Origin: Chondrilla cf. caribensis
Taxonomy: Eukaryota; Porifera; Demospongiae; Chondrillida; Chondrillidae
Length of the DNA: 64,000 nt
Assembly: GCA_964020155.1 (NCBI GenBank)
Contig: OZ026546.1
Span: 5,267,400 to 5,331,399 of the forward strand
Reading direction: 5' to 3'
Positions within the stretch are counted from its first letter, which is position 1; every line of letters starts with the position of its first letter. Both the position numbers and the translations under genes were made by a program. The notes under the pieces were generated by a model. The model searched no databases and was not told the DNA's origin. It worked only from the letters and a program-made list of their open reading frames with translations. Of the stretch, positions 52,013-63,123 are shown in pieces.

Positions 52013-53155
52013 AGATAGTTAAATACAAACACACCCCAGTTTCATCTTGTTATTCAACAGTTTTGAAGGTAACAACACACTTTACATACACACGGAGATA
52101 CAATAGTTTATTTTTACATACTAAAGATGTAATATGCAAGCATGTATAATATTTGTAAACTCCAACCAACTTATATGTAGGAACACATCCAGATGATACA
52201 CAAAAATTATTGATTTATGAAGAGTGTGAGGTGCTTTGTCCCCCATACAAACACCCCTCTTCTCTCTCTATCTCATCCCCAACAGTAATAAGCTGCTATA
52301 CATCTGAATGAATGCAGGTTAAACTTCCAACTAATGTGAACTCTCCATAAACTTACAAGCATACAAGTTGTGCAAACCATGACCCTTATGAAGTCAAACA
52401 CATGCATGTTTACAAACGACCACCCTTGTGGTGCCTTACTTTTACATATTATATGGTATAGGAACACACCTTTCCCTTGTTTACATTCTGATACTCCTCC
52501 TCCTCCCTAGGATGAGGGGACTTCATTAGCCTGTTAGTTGAGAAGGTTGATGGTCACTTAAACGAGAACAAAAACCATGTACGAGGTACATACATACTCT
52601 GTAGAGTGGTGTCCGGTAGTCTTGCCTGGAGGATTGAGGAAGAAAGACGACAGAAACACAAACATAATATAGTGCATGTGTAGACACATAAGTGCAGTGT
52701 CAAAGACACATGCAAAGATGTACTGTGAGAAGGCTCATAGATATAATGTACATCTTACACAATATTATTACAATATACTGGCTCCAAAAGTCATACATCT
52801 AAATCTGACCTTTCCTGCAACATAAGCAGCAACAGAATACTTCACAGTAGCCTGCAAGTACACAGGAAACATTGAGTGTAAAGTGTATTCTCACAGTAAC
52901 TATATCCACCAACCCAACGCTTATAACATACAGTAATAGTTCTGCACCAATATACTTTAAAAAGATAAAGACATACAGCTGCATGCATCTAACTTTTGTC
53001 TTCAAAGCAGCAATATTTGGCAATGAGAACCCCCAGGGGGTAGAGCAGGGGTATGAGCAGTACCAGGAGTACTAGAGCAGCAAGGTGAAGTGATTCCATC
53101 TGTTCCATTTGTAAAGAGTCAGTCGAAGAGGGACAATAATAAATTAGACAAGTAT
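51397..53155 (-). CDS. M4b: complete second TM and type II ITIM tail cassette
   Basis: An anchor-and-tail cassette without its own ectodomain. Exons: 53155-52994 TM (MESLHLAALVLLVLLIPLLY core, phase 1 in); 52851-52810 Cys-rich (YCEVFCCCLCCRK); 52625-52598 (KTTGHHSTE); 52530-52470 (EEEEYQNVNKGK); mini-exon 51928-51875 (DVITNENVAIEHQRNQDG); terminal 51489-51397 (IQYAAL, VTYAAL, TGA). These sum to 146 codons with consistent phases. Two further mini-exons near 52.25 and 52.07 kb are broken by frame loss or a stop. Because the TM exon accepts phase 1, the M4 ectodomain could splice to it instead of its own TM exon at 59083. Alternatively it is a gene that lost its 5' half. Confidence 0.55.
51974..52005. 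repeat. (GT)n microsatellite
   Basis: Pure GT tract in the M4b tail. Confidence 0.9.
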
Positions 53156-53159
53156 CTGT

Positions 53160-54455
53160 TAACACGGTTGTATGTATGAGATGGAACATCATTTATACAA
53201 GCAACGGTTCTGCTAACTAGTGATATCATAATGGATTAGCCATGGATATACGAATAGACACAATTGCAACCGGCATTTGAGGAGTAAACTATCGCCTATT
53301 CCAAGATCAAAAATAGACACTTGTAGACACACACAGTGTTAGGTCTAAGAGGTCAAGTCCATTGGGCGGAACAACGCTGATAAACATCTAAAATATTATA
53401 CCGATTATACCTTTCAAACTTAAACACCGGGGCACAATAGCAACAGAAGCTCTTAGGGCAACCCATTTTAGCATTTCTTGCTGTCAGTTGAAAACACCTC
53501 AAGTAACACAGCAAATCTGCTTGGGACTAAGGGATTTTTGCATTTCGATAATTGTTTGGGCTCCGTACGGCCGGCCGTTCTATAGCTAATTGGCCGTAGT
53601 ATCAATGGGTGTACGTTCTCCCAAGTATCCCACTACTCTTCAAACATGGAGCACTATACGTCAATTCGATCATTACCCTTTATACCTTGAGCGCCCGCGC
53701 CGCGCCTGATTCCTGACCACTTCCAGCTGTTTTTCTACAGGCTTTCCTAATTTTATGTTGCAGTTGATAAAATCCGCCATTTTCACGACGTCATCATTTA
53801 ATCAAAATGGCGAGGTGCTCCTTTCGTTCATGCACTAGCTCTTGGTCAACAATTAAAAGTTGTTGCTGAATGTGAAAAGCCCTAGGCCTGGAGGGCCATT
53901 TTTCCTATAAAAATCCCAGGAAGACCACTGATGAATATAAGACATCAGCAAAACTGCATTGTGAATATTGCAAAGGGTCCACCACACCAAACAACGTATA
54001 CATTTACACTGGATGGTATTATCTGCATTGTTATAACCAAATTAATTGCAAAACTCTCAGTGAGATCAAAACTTAATTGCATTCCATTAGATAGCTACCT
54101 ATAGAAAATGACATAATGTGCAATGACAATAATGAACATAAAATATAATGCAGTGTACATTAATATCAAATATACCACTAACTTATAAATCGTAGTAGTA
54201 GTAACAGCAGTTGATAGTTGCTAAAAATTGACTAACAGTTACGACTTGATAATTGAAAAATATAATAATGAATACACACACACACACACACACACAGGGA
54301 GAGAGATATATCCTAACGAAAGAACCTTGATGCCATATGCCATCTGTGAGAAAGATAACAAATTACTCTAATTATTACAATTAATAGCTGTACAAAATTG
54401 GCAGGTATTCTGCCATGACACAACACCTCAATATTCTTACAGATGTGTACTTACA
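53160..54455. other. Non-coding duplicated block between M4b and CA array
   Basis: No gene seen. Includes the GC patch gggctccgtacggccggccg near 53.57 kb and the aaaatggcgagg motif shared with 3.0, 14.0 and 30.9 kb, and a short CA tract near 54.28 kb. Confidence 0.55.
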
Positions 54456-54557
54456 TACCATACAGCGGCAAATTTTCACGGGACAAAATTTTCACAGATT
54501 TCGATTTCGAGCCATCTGTGAAAATTTTGTCATGCAAAAATTTCCTACTATACGGTA
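54456..54557. mobile_element. Short MITE, TACCATACAGC family
   Basis: 102 bp with ends taccatacagcggcaaatttt and aaaatttcctactatacggta, plus an internal hairpin (caaaattttcaca with tgtgaaaattttg). Confidence 0.65.
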
Positions 54558-54604
54558 CACTAGACGTGTACGTATTCACATGCATATGCACAACACCTCA
54601 TATC

Positions 54605-54606
<2 letters not shown>

Positions 54607-54682
<76 letters not shown>

Positions 54683-54746
54683 CACACACACAAACACGCA
54701 CACCCACACCCACCCACACCCACACACACATGCACACACACATGCA
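54607..54746. repeat. (CA)n microsatellite with CCCA variants
   Basis: Pure CA to about 54674, then CGCA and CCCACA variants. Syntenic with 3889-4303. Confidence 0.93.
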
Positions 54747-54896
54747 CAGACAAAATGCAAGACTCTGAATAAATTATAGACAATGTGTATATACTACATA
54801 CATAGCCATGACTAGAAACATGTCAAAGAAGAAATACATTGAAGTGGACGGGTAACAATTTTACCTAATTCACACTACATCAGCAATGCTGTACAC

Positions 54897-54966
54897 CTGT
54901 TTAGTAACCTCTTTTAATGGGTCCATAAGGTTGGGAAGTGGTACATGGTCATTTCAATGCATGGAG
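54897..54966 (-). pseudogene. Distal tail exon copy with stop (M4)
   Basis: Homologue of 31886-31955 with intact splice-like borders, but in the phase used by that copy the fourth codon is TGA. The same TGA is present in the M1 copy. Confidence 0.5.
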
Positions 54967-55065
54967 CTAAGTATGAGTTCTAACTTGATATACCAAACAA
55001 AATCCCACAATATCATGATATTATATATATATACAAACATGTTCACACACACTCAAACTACATAT

Positions 55066-55612
55066 CAGGACCGGCGCAACTGGTACGGCTACTATGGCCA
55101 TGGCCGTACCACTTTTTGACCATGGCCTTAATAAGTTAAAATGTCACAAATAATTAAGTTCATGGCATCAACCAAAGATATGATAACCTTAACTAAATAT
55201 TATTATTCTAAAAGTGTTAAATGTAACATTGGCCCTCTTACAGAGAATTTCGTTCACAATTCAATCAAACTAAGCTTCAAAATCTGATACTATGCTCGAA
55301 GTTGCAATGATGTCTATTGCGCCAGCATTTCTAGTTAGTGGATTCACCAATTGGAAAGATGCAACCAATAATTATAATATACACATGCACACAACAACAA
55401 AAAAATTGAATTATGGTCTCCCCCCCCCCCTGTTATAAAAAATAGAAGGGTGGTCAGAAATTTTAGCAGGGCAGGGCGCCCTGCTAAAATTGCCTCAGGG
55501 AAACACTGGATCATATAATGATGCATCCAATTTCGTGTCATGTAAATGCCAACACTATTCACTATGCTACGCTGATGGCCGTACCACTACCGCAGAGCTT
55601 GCTCCGGCCCTG
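55066..55612. mobile_element. Non-autonomous DNA transposon with hAT-like ends
   Basis: 547 bp with inverted ends CAGGACCGGCGCAA and TTGCTCCGGCCCTG (12 of 14 match). The paralogous locus near 32.06 kb lacks it. CAGGG-type ends suggest hAT; a clear 8-bp target duplication was not seen. It contains ggccatggccgtacc near the left end and an inner palindrome attttagcaggg...ccctgctaaaat near 55.47 kb. Confidence 0.6.
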
Positions 55613-56640
55613 ACAATAATATTATAGATCGAATCTTAGATAGCCCGGACTCATTCCCAGATGTAATTTTGAAATTGGGTCTCTGTTTCAGTGAGAAAGG
55701 GTCTGGAGAGACTGGATATCAAATACTTGTTATCTACTCAATTTCAACCATGCCGATTAATAACATCAACGAATAGTCCAATATGCAAGCAACTCTGATA
55801 GCTTTGTAGGAATGTTGAAACTGCAATTCTCTTTCAATCTTTCACCTTCGATCATGGGTGCTAAACCCTTTCTCACCAGGACAAAGTCACAATTTCAAAA
55901 GCAAAAGTACGAGTGGGTCTGGGCCACAGTTAATACACACAGTATTAGATATCAGACTGAAAGTGAGGAAGCCCTCCAAGGTCCACACTGCAAATGATCA
56001 TACAAAACAAGCAAATAGCTACAATAATAAACATGAAAATAAACTGAACATGATGACCAAAACAGTAAACAGTGGGGAAGACCTTCAAGAGTCACTCCAC
56101 AGAGGTCACTCACACATTAGGTTCACCCACAACATACCTATACACTAGTATGGGTGCATCTATACAAACCAGGAAGACATAGCAAAACTCTTACCCACAA
56201 CACGGCCTGTACACTAGTATGGGTACATCTATATAAACCAGGAAAAACATAGCAAAACTCTTACCCAGCACTGAAGTGCAGTACTCAACAATGAACACAT
56301 GAATTGCCTCTCAATACACATACTCAATGTTAAATGTAATTCTTGTAATACATGGGACCGGAAGGGTAAGTACTGCAACTTGGGAGGCACAGGACTATGT
56401 ATCCCAGATGGTGGTGGTGGCATGAAAGAGATGACAGGGATATGTATATCCAACTCTGCACATAATATTATGTATTCTAAGGGATCCCTTAGATTTGCTG
56501 CTGAAAGGTCAGAAAGTGGGTGATGTGGATAAAATTAACTACATCACTTTTTGGACGGAAACACAGGGAATGGATCCTTTACATGGGATACCAAGGGAAA
56601 AGGCCAGGTAACCCCAATAGAGGTGTACTGAGGTGTTCCC
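55613..56640. other. M4 to M4b intergenic or intronic sequence
   Basis: Aligns with 32.05-33.0 kb of M3. The FHFQS exon homologue near 55.95 kb carries a stop. No other gene seen. Confidence 0.5.
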
Positions 56641-56644
56641 ATAC

Positions 56645-56840
56645 AGGTAACAGAAGCGTCCCCTATAGGGATGTTTTGAGGTGTCCCCCATAGAGGTAAC
56701 AGAAGTGTCCCCTATAGGGATGTTTTGAGGTGTCCCCCATAGAGGTAACAGAAGTGTCCCCTATAGGGATGTTTTGAGGTGTCCCCCATAGAGGTAACAG
56801 AAGTGTCCCCTATAGGGATGTTTTGAGGTGTCCCCCAAAG
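56645..56840. repeat. 49-bp tandem repeat, four copies
   Basis: Unit aggtaacagaagtgtcccct...tgttttgaggtgtccccc, copies starting at 56645, 56694, 56743 and 56792, nearly identical. Just downstream of the M4 terminal exon. Confidence 0.92.
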
Positions 56841-56979
56841 AGTTGACCAAAGGTGTCCCCATAGAGGTGTACAATGAGCACAGCATGTTCTCCCAAACCA
56901 CAAACTTACAGCATGTAACTGACACACTAGTTCGTATATATACAATGTCCACATACGTAAACGGGAGTGAAAGACCTCA

Positions 56980-59900
56980 TCACATCTCTGCATATGTCAC
57001 AGAGTCCTCTATTACGTGCATCGCGTTCTTTCCCGTTCCATGTTCGGTGAAATCCAGATCGGCGTATTGGAGCTGATAGGAGAGAAGGATCTGATTGTAC
57101 CAAATTATGGAGTCAAAACATGTCACCAATTTAGACACAAGTGTTAGACACTACAGGGGATAATCATCACAGAATAATGATGGGGATTTCCACAGACATA
57201 GCATTACATGGGGCTAATTGGAAACTAAAAAGGGCATGCACGTTCATTAAGGTGTCCGGCCTGATAGACTACCAGTCTTTAGTAATTCTCTGTTAAGCAT
57301 GTAGACAACAGAATACATGTTCAGTCGACAACATAGCATAAACTTGTGTGTGCAAGGTAGGTAAACACAAACAACAACGGCTGCATGTGAAGAGACAAAT
57401 ACTGAACTACAGTACTGAGAAAACCACACAAACACACCCCATCTAGATTTCCTTGCTCCTGGATAACATTTCCAGTACTGACAACCTGTATACATGTAAA
57501 GATGTATGTTACATGCATTATACTGCATGTACAAACCATGTAGTACACATGTGCATGTGTGTGAGATGCGTAAACACACAGCAATGAGTATATGATTTGA
57601 TAAAAACACTAAAATATTCAGAAAACTATGCATATTAACACATCCCATCCTTTCCTCCGTGCTGCCTAATAGGTTCATTAGTAGCAATATTCTGTATATA
57701 CAAAATGAACATTATAGGAATGATACCCTTTCTTGACTTCCACGTGTACATGTACACTACATACCAATGTGTACCTACAATACATGCAGCTATGTAGGGA
57801 CACATACAATTGACTACATAGAGTGTGAGTGAGGCATATATTTCATGAGTGATGATATCCTGTACACACAAGTACAATGGGATAAGTTGATTACACTGAC
57901 AATATCCACTTAGTCTGGTAGGTGAATGTGTGTACAAAGGTAAACAGAAAACAATGGAAACAATGGAGTGCATAGGTGAGGGGATAGACACTCACTACCT
58001 GGAAGACTAATGTACATGAACACACCTCATCATCATCTCCTAGCTGCACTGCTGTTTCATAAGTAACAACATGCTGCAAATATGGAAAGGGACAGAATAG
58101 ACAATTCGGTGCTTGTGAGTATGTACTCTACGTTTGTGACCATGTGTTAGCTATGCAACCATATAAAGGCACATGCAACTGCATGATGACACACTGTGCG
58201 AAGTGTTAACCACACACAAACACACATCTTGCTTATTTCCTATTTGATCCTTGTTTTCCTCCCAATCAGTAACAAACTGGATATGCTGTTCATATGAAAG
58301 AAAACAGGGGTTGAAATGGGTATATATTCTTTGCGTGTTTGCATGCACAAACGTGTATGTCAGTTCGCGAATATCAAGGTATGTGTACATAAACAACCCA
58401 TCAAGTTAGGTGGACTCAAGCAAACCAGAAGAACATCAGTAATGTGATCTGAAATGACCACCTCAAGGTGTTTTTGACATAAAGGCAACACACCTGTCCC
58501 TTGTTGACATTCTGATACTCCTCCTCCTCCTCCCTAGGGTGAGGGGACTTCATTAGCCTGTCAGTGGAGAGGATTGATGGTCACCACCAATATACACATG
58601 GGCAGTGTAAAAAACATACGTACTCTGTAGAGTTGCATCTGGGAGACTTATCTACAGAACAGAGAAAGAGTCACAATAATATAATTATTACAAGATATAG
58701 TACTTACTTACAGTTAAATATATATATTCAAAGTAGAAAGTCATAAACAACACAATTCATAAGTTGCTTCAATTGTACATTTTGTCTATTCTGACCTTTC
58801 CTGCAACAGCCACAACACCAGAATACTTCACAGTAGCCTACAAGTACACAGAAAGATAGATGGGTTCTATACGATGATGCAACGCACACATGACACTCAC
58901 TTATATGTATTTACCATGCATCACTGTGCATAGGAAAACAGAAGACATACAACTGTACAAGTATCTCACTTTTATCTCTAAAGCAGCCATATTTGGCAAT
59001 GAGAACTCCAAGGGGGTAGAGCAAGGGAACGAGCAGTAGTACTAGGACTGCTAGAGCAGCCAGGGGAGCTGATGAAGTGCCACCTGGAGAAGTATAAGAC
59101 AAGATATAAGATGATGATTATGACACATGTACATATTAGTGTATATACTATTACGATCAAACATGCTACATACAGGTGAATGTCCTGCCAACAATACTGT
59201 AATACTACACATTGCATTGAGCATGGGTATCCCATAATGCACAGGGAGGGAGAAAGAGGAGATTACTGACTATATCATTCCAGGATCAGAGGTAGATGTT
59301 GTGGACACCCACATGTACTAGGTCAAGCAGCACACAGTAACAAAACTAGAAGCCAAGAACATGCACAGAAAGGAAGGAATCCAGTACAGTTGCACATTTT
59401 TCTTGTAAGATTCAAACTACCGTATAGCTGGAAATATTGGCAGCGAAATTATTTTGGCGAATTGGCTATTTTTGAATTTTACCTCCAAATTACGACTCAA
59501 TCCTATATTCATAGGTTATGAATATAATTATAACCTACTGGAAGGCAACCGCAAATAAATATTGCCAAAGTTCAAATTAGCCCGAAATCACCAAATATTC
59601 TTCTCGCCAATATTTCCAGTTATACGGCACTAAAAACAAACACCTAATCATTTACAGTAGAAGGCAATTGATCTGTGTTATATTATAAGTATGATGAGGA
59701 CTTCAACATGATACTGAAGTCGTCCAGCATACTTTAAAATATGTTAAATCACAATAACATTATAACCTCCCACTCAATGCATTATAGTTAGTTGTAGCAC
59801 AATAGTTCAGTGGACACCAGAAATACATCTACATGTTGGACACAAGAGATCTCACCCTTTGTTTTTACTAATGCTGTACTCATGCTAGCTTCACACCCTC

Positions 59901-61907
59901 CACTGTTGAGAGCCACGGTAAACTCATACTCAGTACTTGGATTGAGACCAGTGATAGTACATGGACTGGTTGTACATTCAGCACAACCTGGTGATGGTGG
60001 AGTACAGCTAACTGAAGCAGTGATCTCATCAGGTTCACTTGGTTGGGTCCACTGTAGAGTAATACTATCAAATGACTCCAAAGTTGCACTCAGATTAGTA
60101 GGTTCATGTAGGTCTGAAGAAAGTATTACAATATATTTATTGACATAAAGTAAGCCACATGCAGGAATAACACATATTTCACAAGTCAACAAGTCAACAA
60201 TTTAGCAACGCACAGTACTCATTACTGCACCATAATATGTATGACAGTATGTATGCCCACTCATTGTGGTCTGAGAATTGAGTAAACGCAACATCAAATG
60301 CTATCAGACAAAGTAGCAGTATAGTGAATCAATAGACAAAATTAATATAATTGAAGCTATAATATTATAATAGCAACTCATAACAAGTAAACAGAAAACA
60401 ATAGTTGATATAATTTATTGGAATAAATTAATATATTTCATTTATGAACTGTACTTGAATACATAATTGAAATTGTCTATTATACCACTAATTTAAAATG
60501 CCAGGCATAACAACCATAACATGCACCTATCACACATATGATCTCACTCTTTGTTCTAGCTGTAGTTTTACTCGTGTTACTGCATTCTCCACTATTGAGA
60601 GTCACAGTAAACTCATACTCAGTACTTGGATTGAGACCAGTGATAGTACATGGACTGGTTGTACATTCAGCACAACCTGGTGATGGTGGAGTACAGCTAA
60701 CTGAAGCAGTGATGTCATCGGGTTCACTTGGTTGGGTCCATCGAAGAGTAACACTGCATGACTGTGTAGTTGCAGTTACATTCGTTGGAGGTGGAAGTGG
60801 CAGTGGATCTACAAGTAATACATCATATGTATTACAGAACAAGTAATTTGACTTCTAAAACTTGTGGGCCTCCTACCCCCACACTCGAAGTACTCAGCCA
60901 TCTTTTCCACGCTTATTAGAATTTTGCTGGAAATATAACATCCAACGAAGCTGTTGTGCTCAAAGTCTAGCTCAATTCTAATTCTCGGTGTTTCAAAATG
61001 GGGCATTTTTCGCATGATATAAGATTTAATTACAAATTTATGGTTGCGGTTACATGTAGTAACAAATATGTTAAAATAATATTATACATATGTTATGTTA
61101 CACTTGATGTAATATATAATATTATATTAAATTATAAGGTTATTACATCAAGCATAACATACAAGTCCATGCAGGCAGTCCATAAAATAGGTGTTAACAC
61201 ACTTAACAATTAATCAAATTGAATGTTAACTTAACAACAAAGCATACATCCAATATATTATATTTATCCGCTGCACTCTGGCCAACCCCTGTCCCTCTTT
61301 TAGATGCTATTGCATAACACATGACAACACACTCACCTATTGATATAGTAGCCATTCCCTTAGAATTATTTTTATTCATGTGAACACACTGAATAATTCC
61401 CCCATTGTCTGATATACTGAATCCAGAGATAGTAATAACAGACACACGAGTCTGAGTATCAGCTCCTGTATCATTAGACATGATCCTTGGATTGTTTAGG
61501 GATGCATTTCGTGCAAGGAAAGGTCCTGGTATACTTATCCCACTCAGCCCGGCGATATTCCATCCAAGTGGTATATTGTTGTTTACTTGACAAATAAAGG
61601 TTCGTTTATTTAGACACTCAACAGAGACCATACCCTTTGGTTCTAGCGCGCCTATAAGATAAAAGAGTTTGGAATGGTAGATCAATACTGATTGTTGACG
61701 AATAGTAGCATAAAAAAGTAATACGTAGACTACATAATACGTACGTTGCAACTAGACCAAACAATTGGTTTATATGAATAATAAATGGTGAAAATAGAAT
61801 GTTTACGAGGTTTACTTATAGAAATGAATCAAACGTGGAGGCTCACCTTGTACAATAGTTAATACAATAGTCAGAATAAAGGATTTGTTCGAAGACGAGA
61901 CTGCCAT
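56980..61907 (-). CDS. M4: Ig-FN3-FN3 transmembrane receptor with ITIM tail
   Basis: About 463 aa, the most diverged M gene. Exons: 61907-61847 signal; 61651-61337 Ig (315 nt; IPLGWNIAGLSGIS replaces the usual IEWTTSG); 60808-60548 and 60113-59856 FN3 (the second has ESFDS for ESCDS); 59083-58970 TM; 58837-58796 Cys-rich (YCEVFWCCGCCRK); 58651-58624; 58557-58494 (EEEEEYQNVNKGQ); mini-exons 58285-58226, 58073-58026, 57485-57438; terminal 57072-56980 (LQYADL, a strict ITIM, and VTYAEM). No hinge exon was found. A further mini-exon 57691-57644 is open but its donor reads AT; with it the protein is 479 aa. A truncated mini-exon lies at 57859-57836. Confidence 0.72.
59420..59627. mobile_element. 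MITE with 22-bp inverted repeats
   Basis: CCGTATAGCTGGAAATATTG at the left and its inverted copy at the right with one mismatch in 22 bp; 208 bp, no ORF. Lies in the M4 intron between FN3 and TM exons. Confidence 0.75.
60840..61165. mobile_element. Unclassified repeat in M4 intron
   Basis: The start (caagtaattt...acttgtgggcctcc) and next 240 bp resemble 4331-4600. The end holds a 21-bp inverted repeat (61094-61114 with 61141-61161, tatgtta..cttgatgtaata, two mismatches), which may be a separate element. Confidence 0.5.
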
Positions 61908-61956
61908 GTTTCCCCAACACGCATGGTCTATTATAATACGGTAGTGTTCTACCATT

Positions 61957-61977
61957 AACCGGTTATTTCCGTAAATT
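61957..61977 (-). promoter_or_regulatory. Conserved upstream element of M4
   Basis: TTTACGGAAATAACCGG on the minus strand, 50 bp before the M4 ATG. Confidence 0.6.
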
Positions 61978-63029
61978 GCTGTCATAGTCCCTAGTTTTTA
62001 TATATATAAGATCCTTCTACCACTCGCTGTATGGTGACGTTCTGTGTGATTTTTTTGCTGCTACGTACGTATATTATAATTATTGTCCCTAAAGCCTCCC
62101 CACCAATGAACAGGTGCTAGTTGGAGCAGTGCATAGCAACAAGAAAAGGTCCCTATATCAGGTGGATGTTTTGGAATATGTATAGACACTGATCATGACT
62201 GACAATTCCAAGATTAATCTTGCATGGTTTCAATTCGTATAATACTTCAGTTAGCTGTACCCCACATTCTCCAGGTTATACTGAATGCATGACAACCAGT
62301 CCGTGTAGATATAATATTATTATGATAGTACTATCACTGGTCTACATACAGCACACACACAAACACACTTACAATTCGAGAATCATATATATAGGACAGA
62401 AAATCATATGTTGTGACTAGCAGTGTACACTATAGTACACAGATCAGTAAAGTAACACACATACATGCATGCACGTACACACACGCGCGCGCATGCAATA
62501 TCATAATGCAAAATAGCTCATCATATTATTAGTAAGAATGCAGAACATGTCCTTTCTTCATGCACCCAAGGGTTAAGTAGGGGCTAGCAGCTACCTCGCA
62601 TTCTCATAGGTCACCGTCCGTTGTGCCTCATAATCGATGGTTTACTCTATTCCATGATATTATACATTTTAAATTGAACTCCACTCCAGTTTCCATCATA
62701 AAAGCTGAAATAATATCTCTGCTCCCATGTGTTTATCAAGAATTTTGACTGCAACCCAGCTCACTTCCGTTACAAAACTCCCTCTTTAAATTACCACACT
62801 CCCACTTCTGCAGTATAGGCTTGCTGAGAGCTTATGAAAGTGAATTAATTAGTCTAAGAAAAAATATAGCACTAAAGACATATTCCAATAATTTTATAAT
62901 TATGTAATCTAAATCAATAATTTAACCACGTGGAACTATATATTGTGGAAAATTGCATTCTAAACTCTCCTATCCCTTGGGGTAAATATCAACTGCCAAA
63001 GTACCATACCAACCATACCTATGCGTGCA
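61978..63029. other. Right-hand intergenic region with FN3 remnant
   Basis: Apart from the FN3 remnant at 62238-62345 and a CGCGCG-containing CA stretch near 62.48 kb, nothing coding is seen. Confidence 0.5.
62238..62345 (+). pseudogene. Decayed FN3 exon remnant
   Basis: Plus-strand frame NTSVSCTPHSPGYTECMTTS followed by a broken actatcactggtct motif. A trace of another + strand receptor copy to the right of M4. Confidence 0.65.
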
Positions 63030-63040
63030 TGTGTGTGTGC

Positions 63041-63120
<80 letters not shown>
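63030..63120. repeat. (GT)n microsatellite
   Basis: GT tract directly abutting the LINE 5' end. Confidence 0.95.
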
Positions 63121-63123
<3 letters not shown>

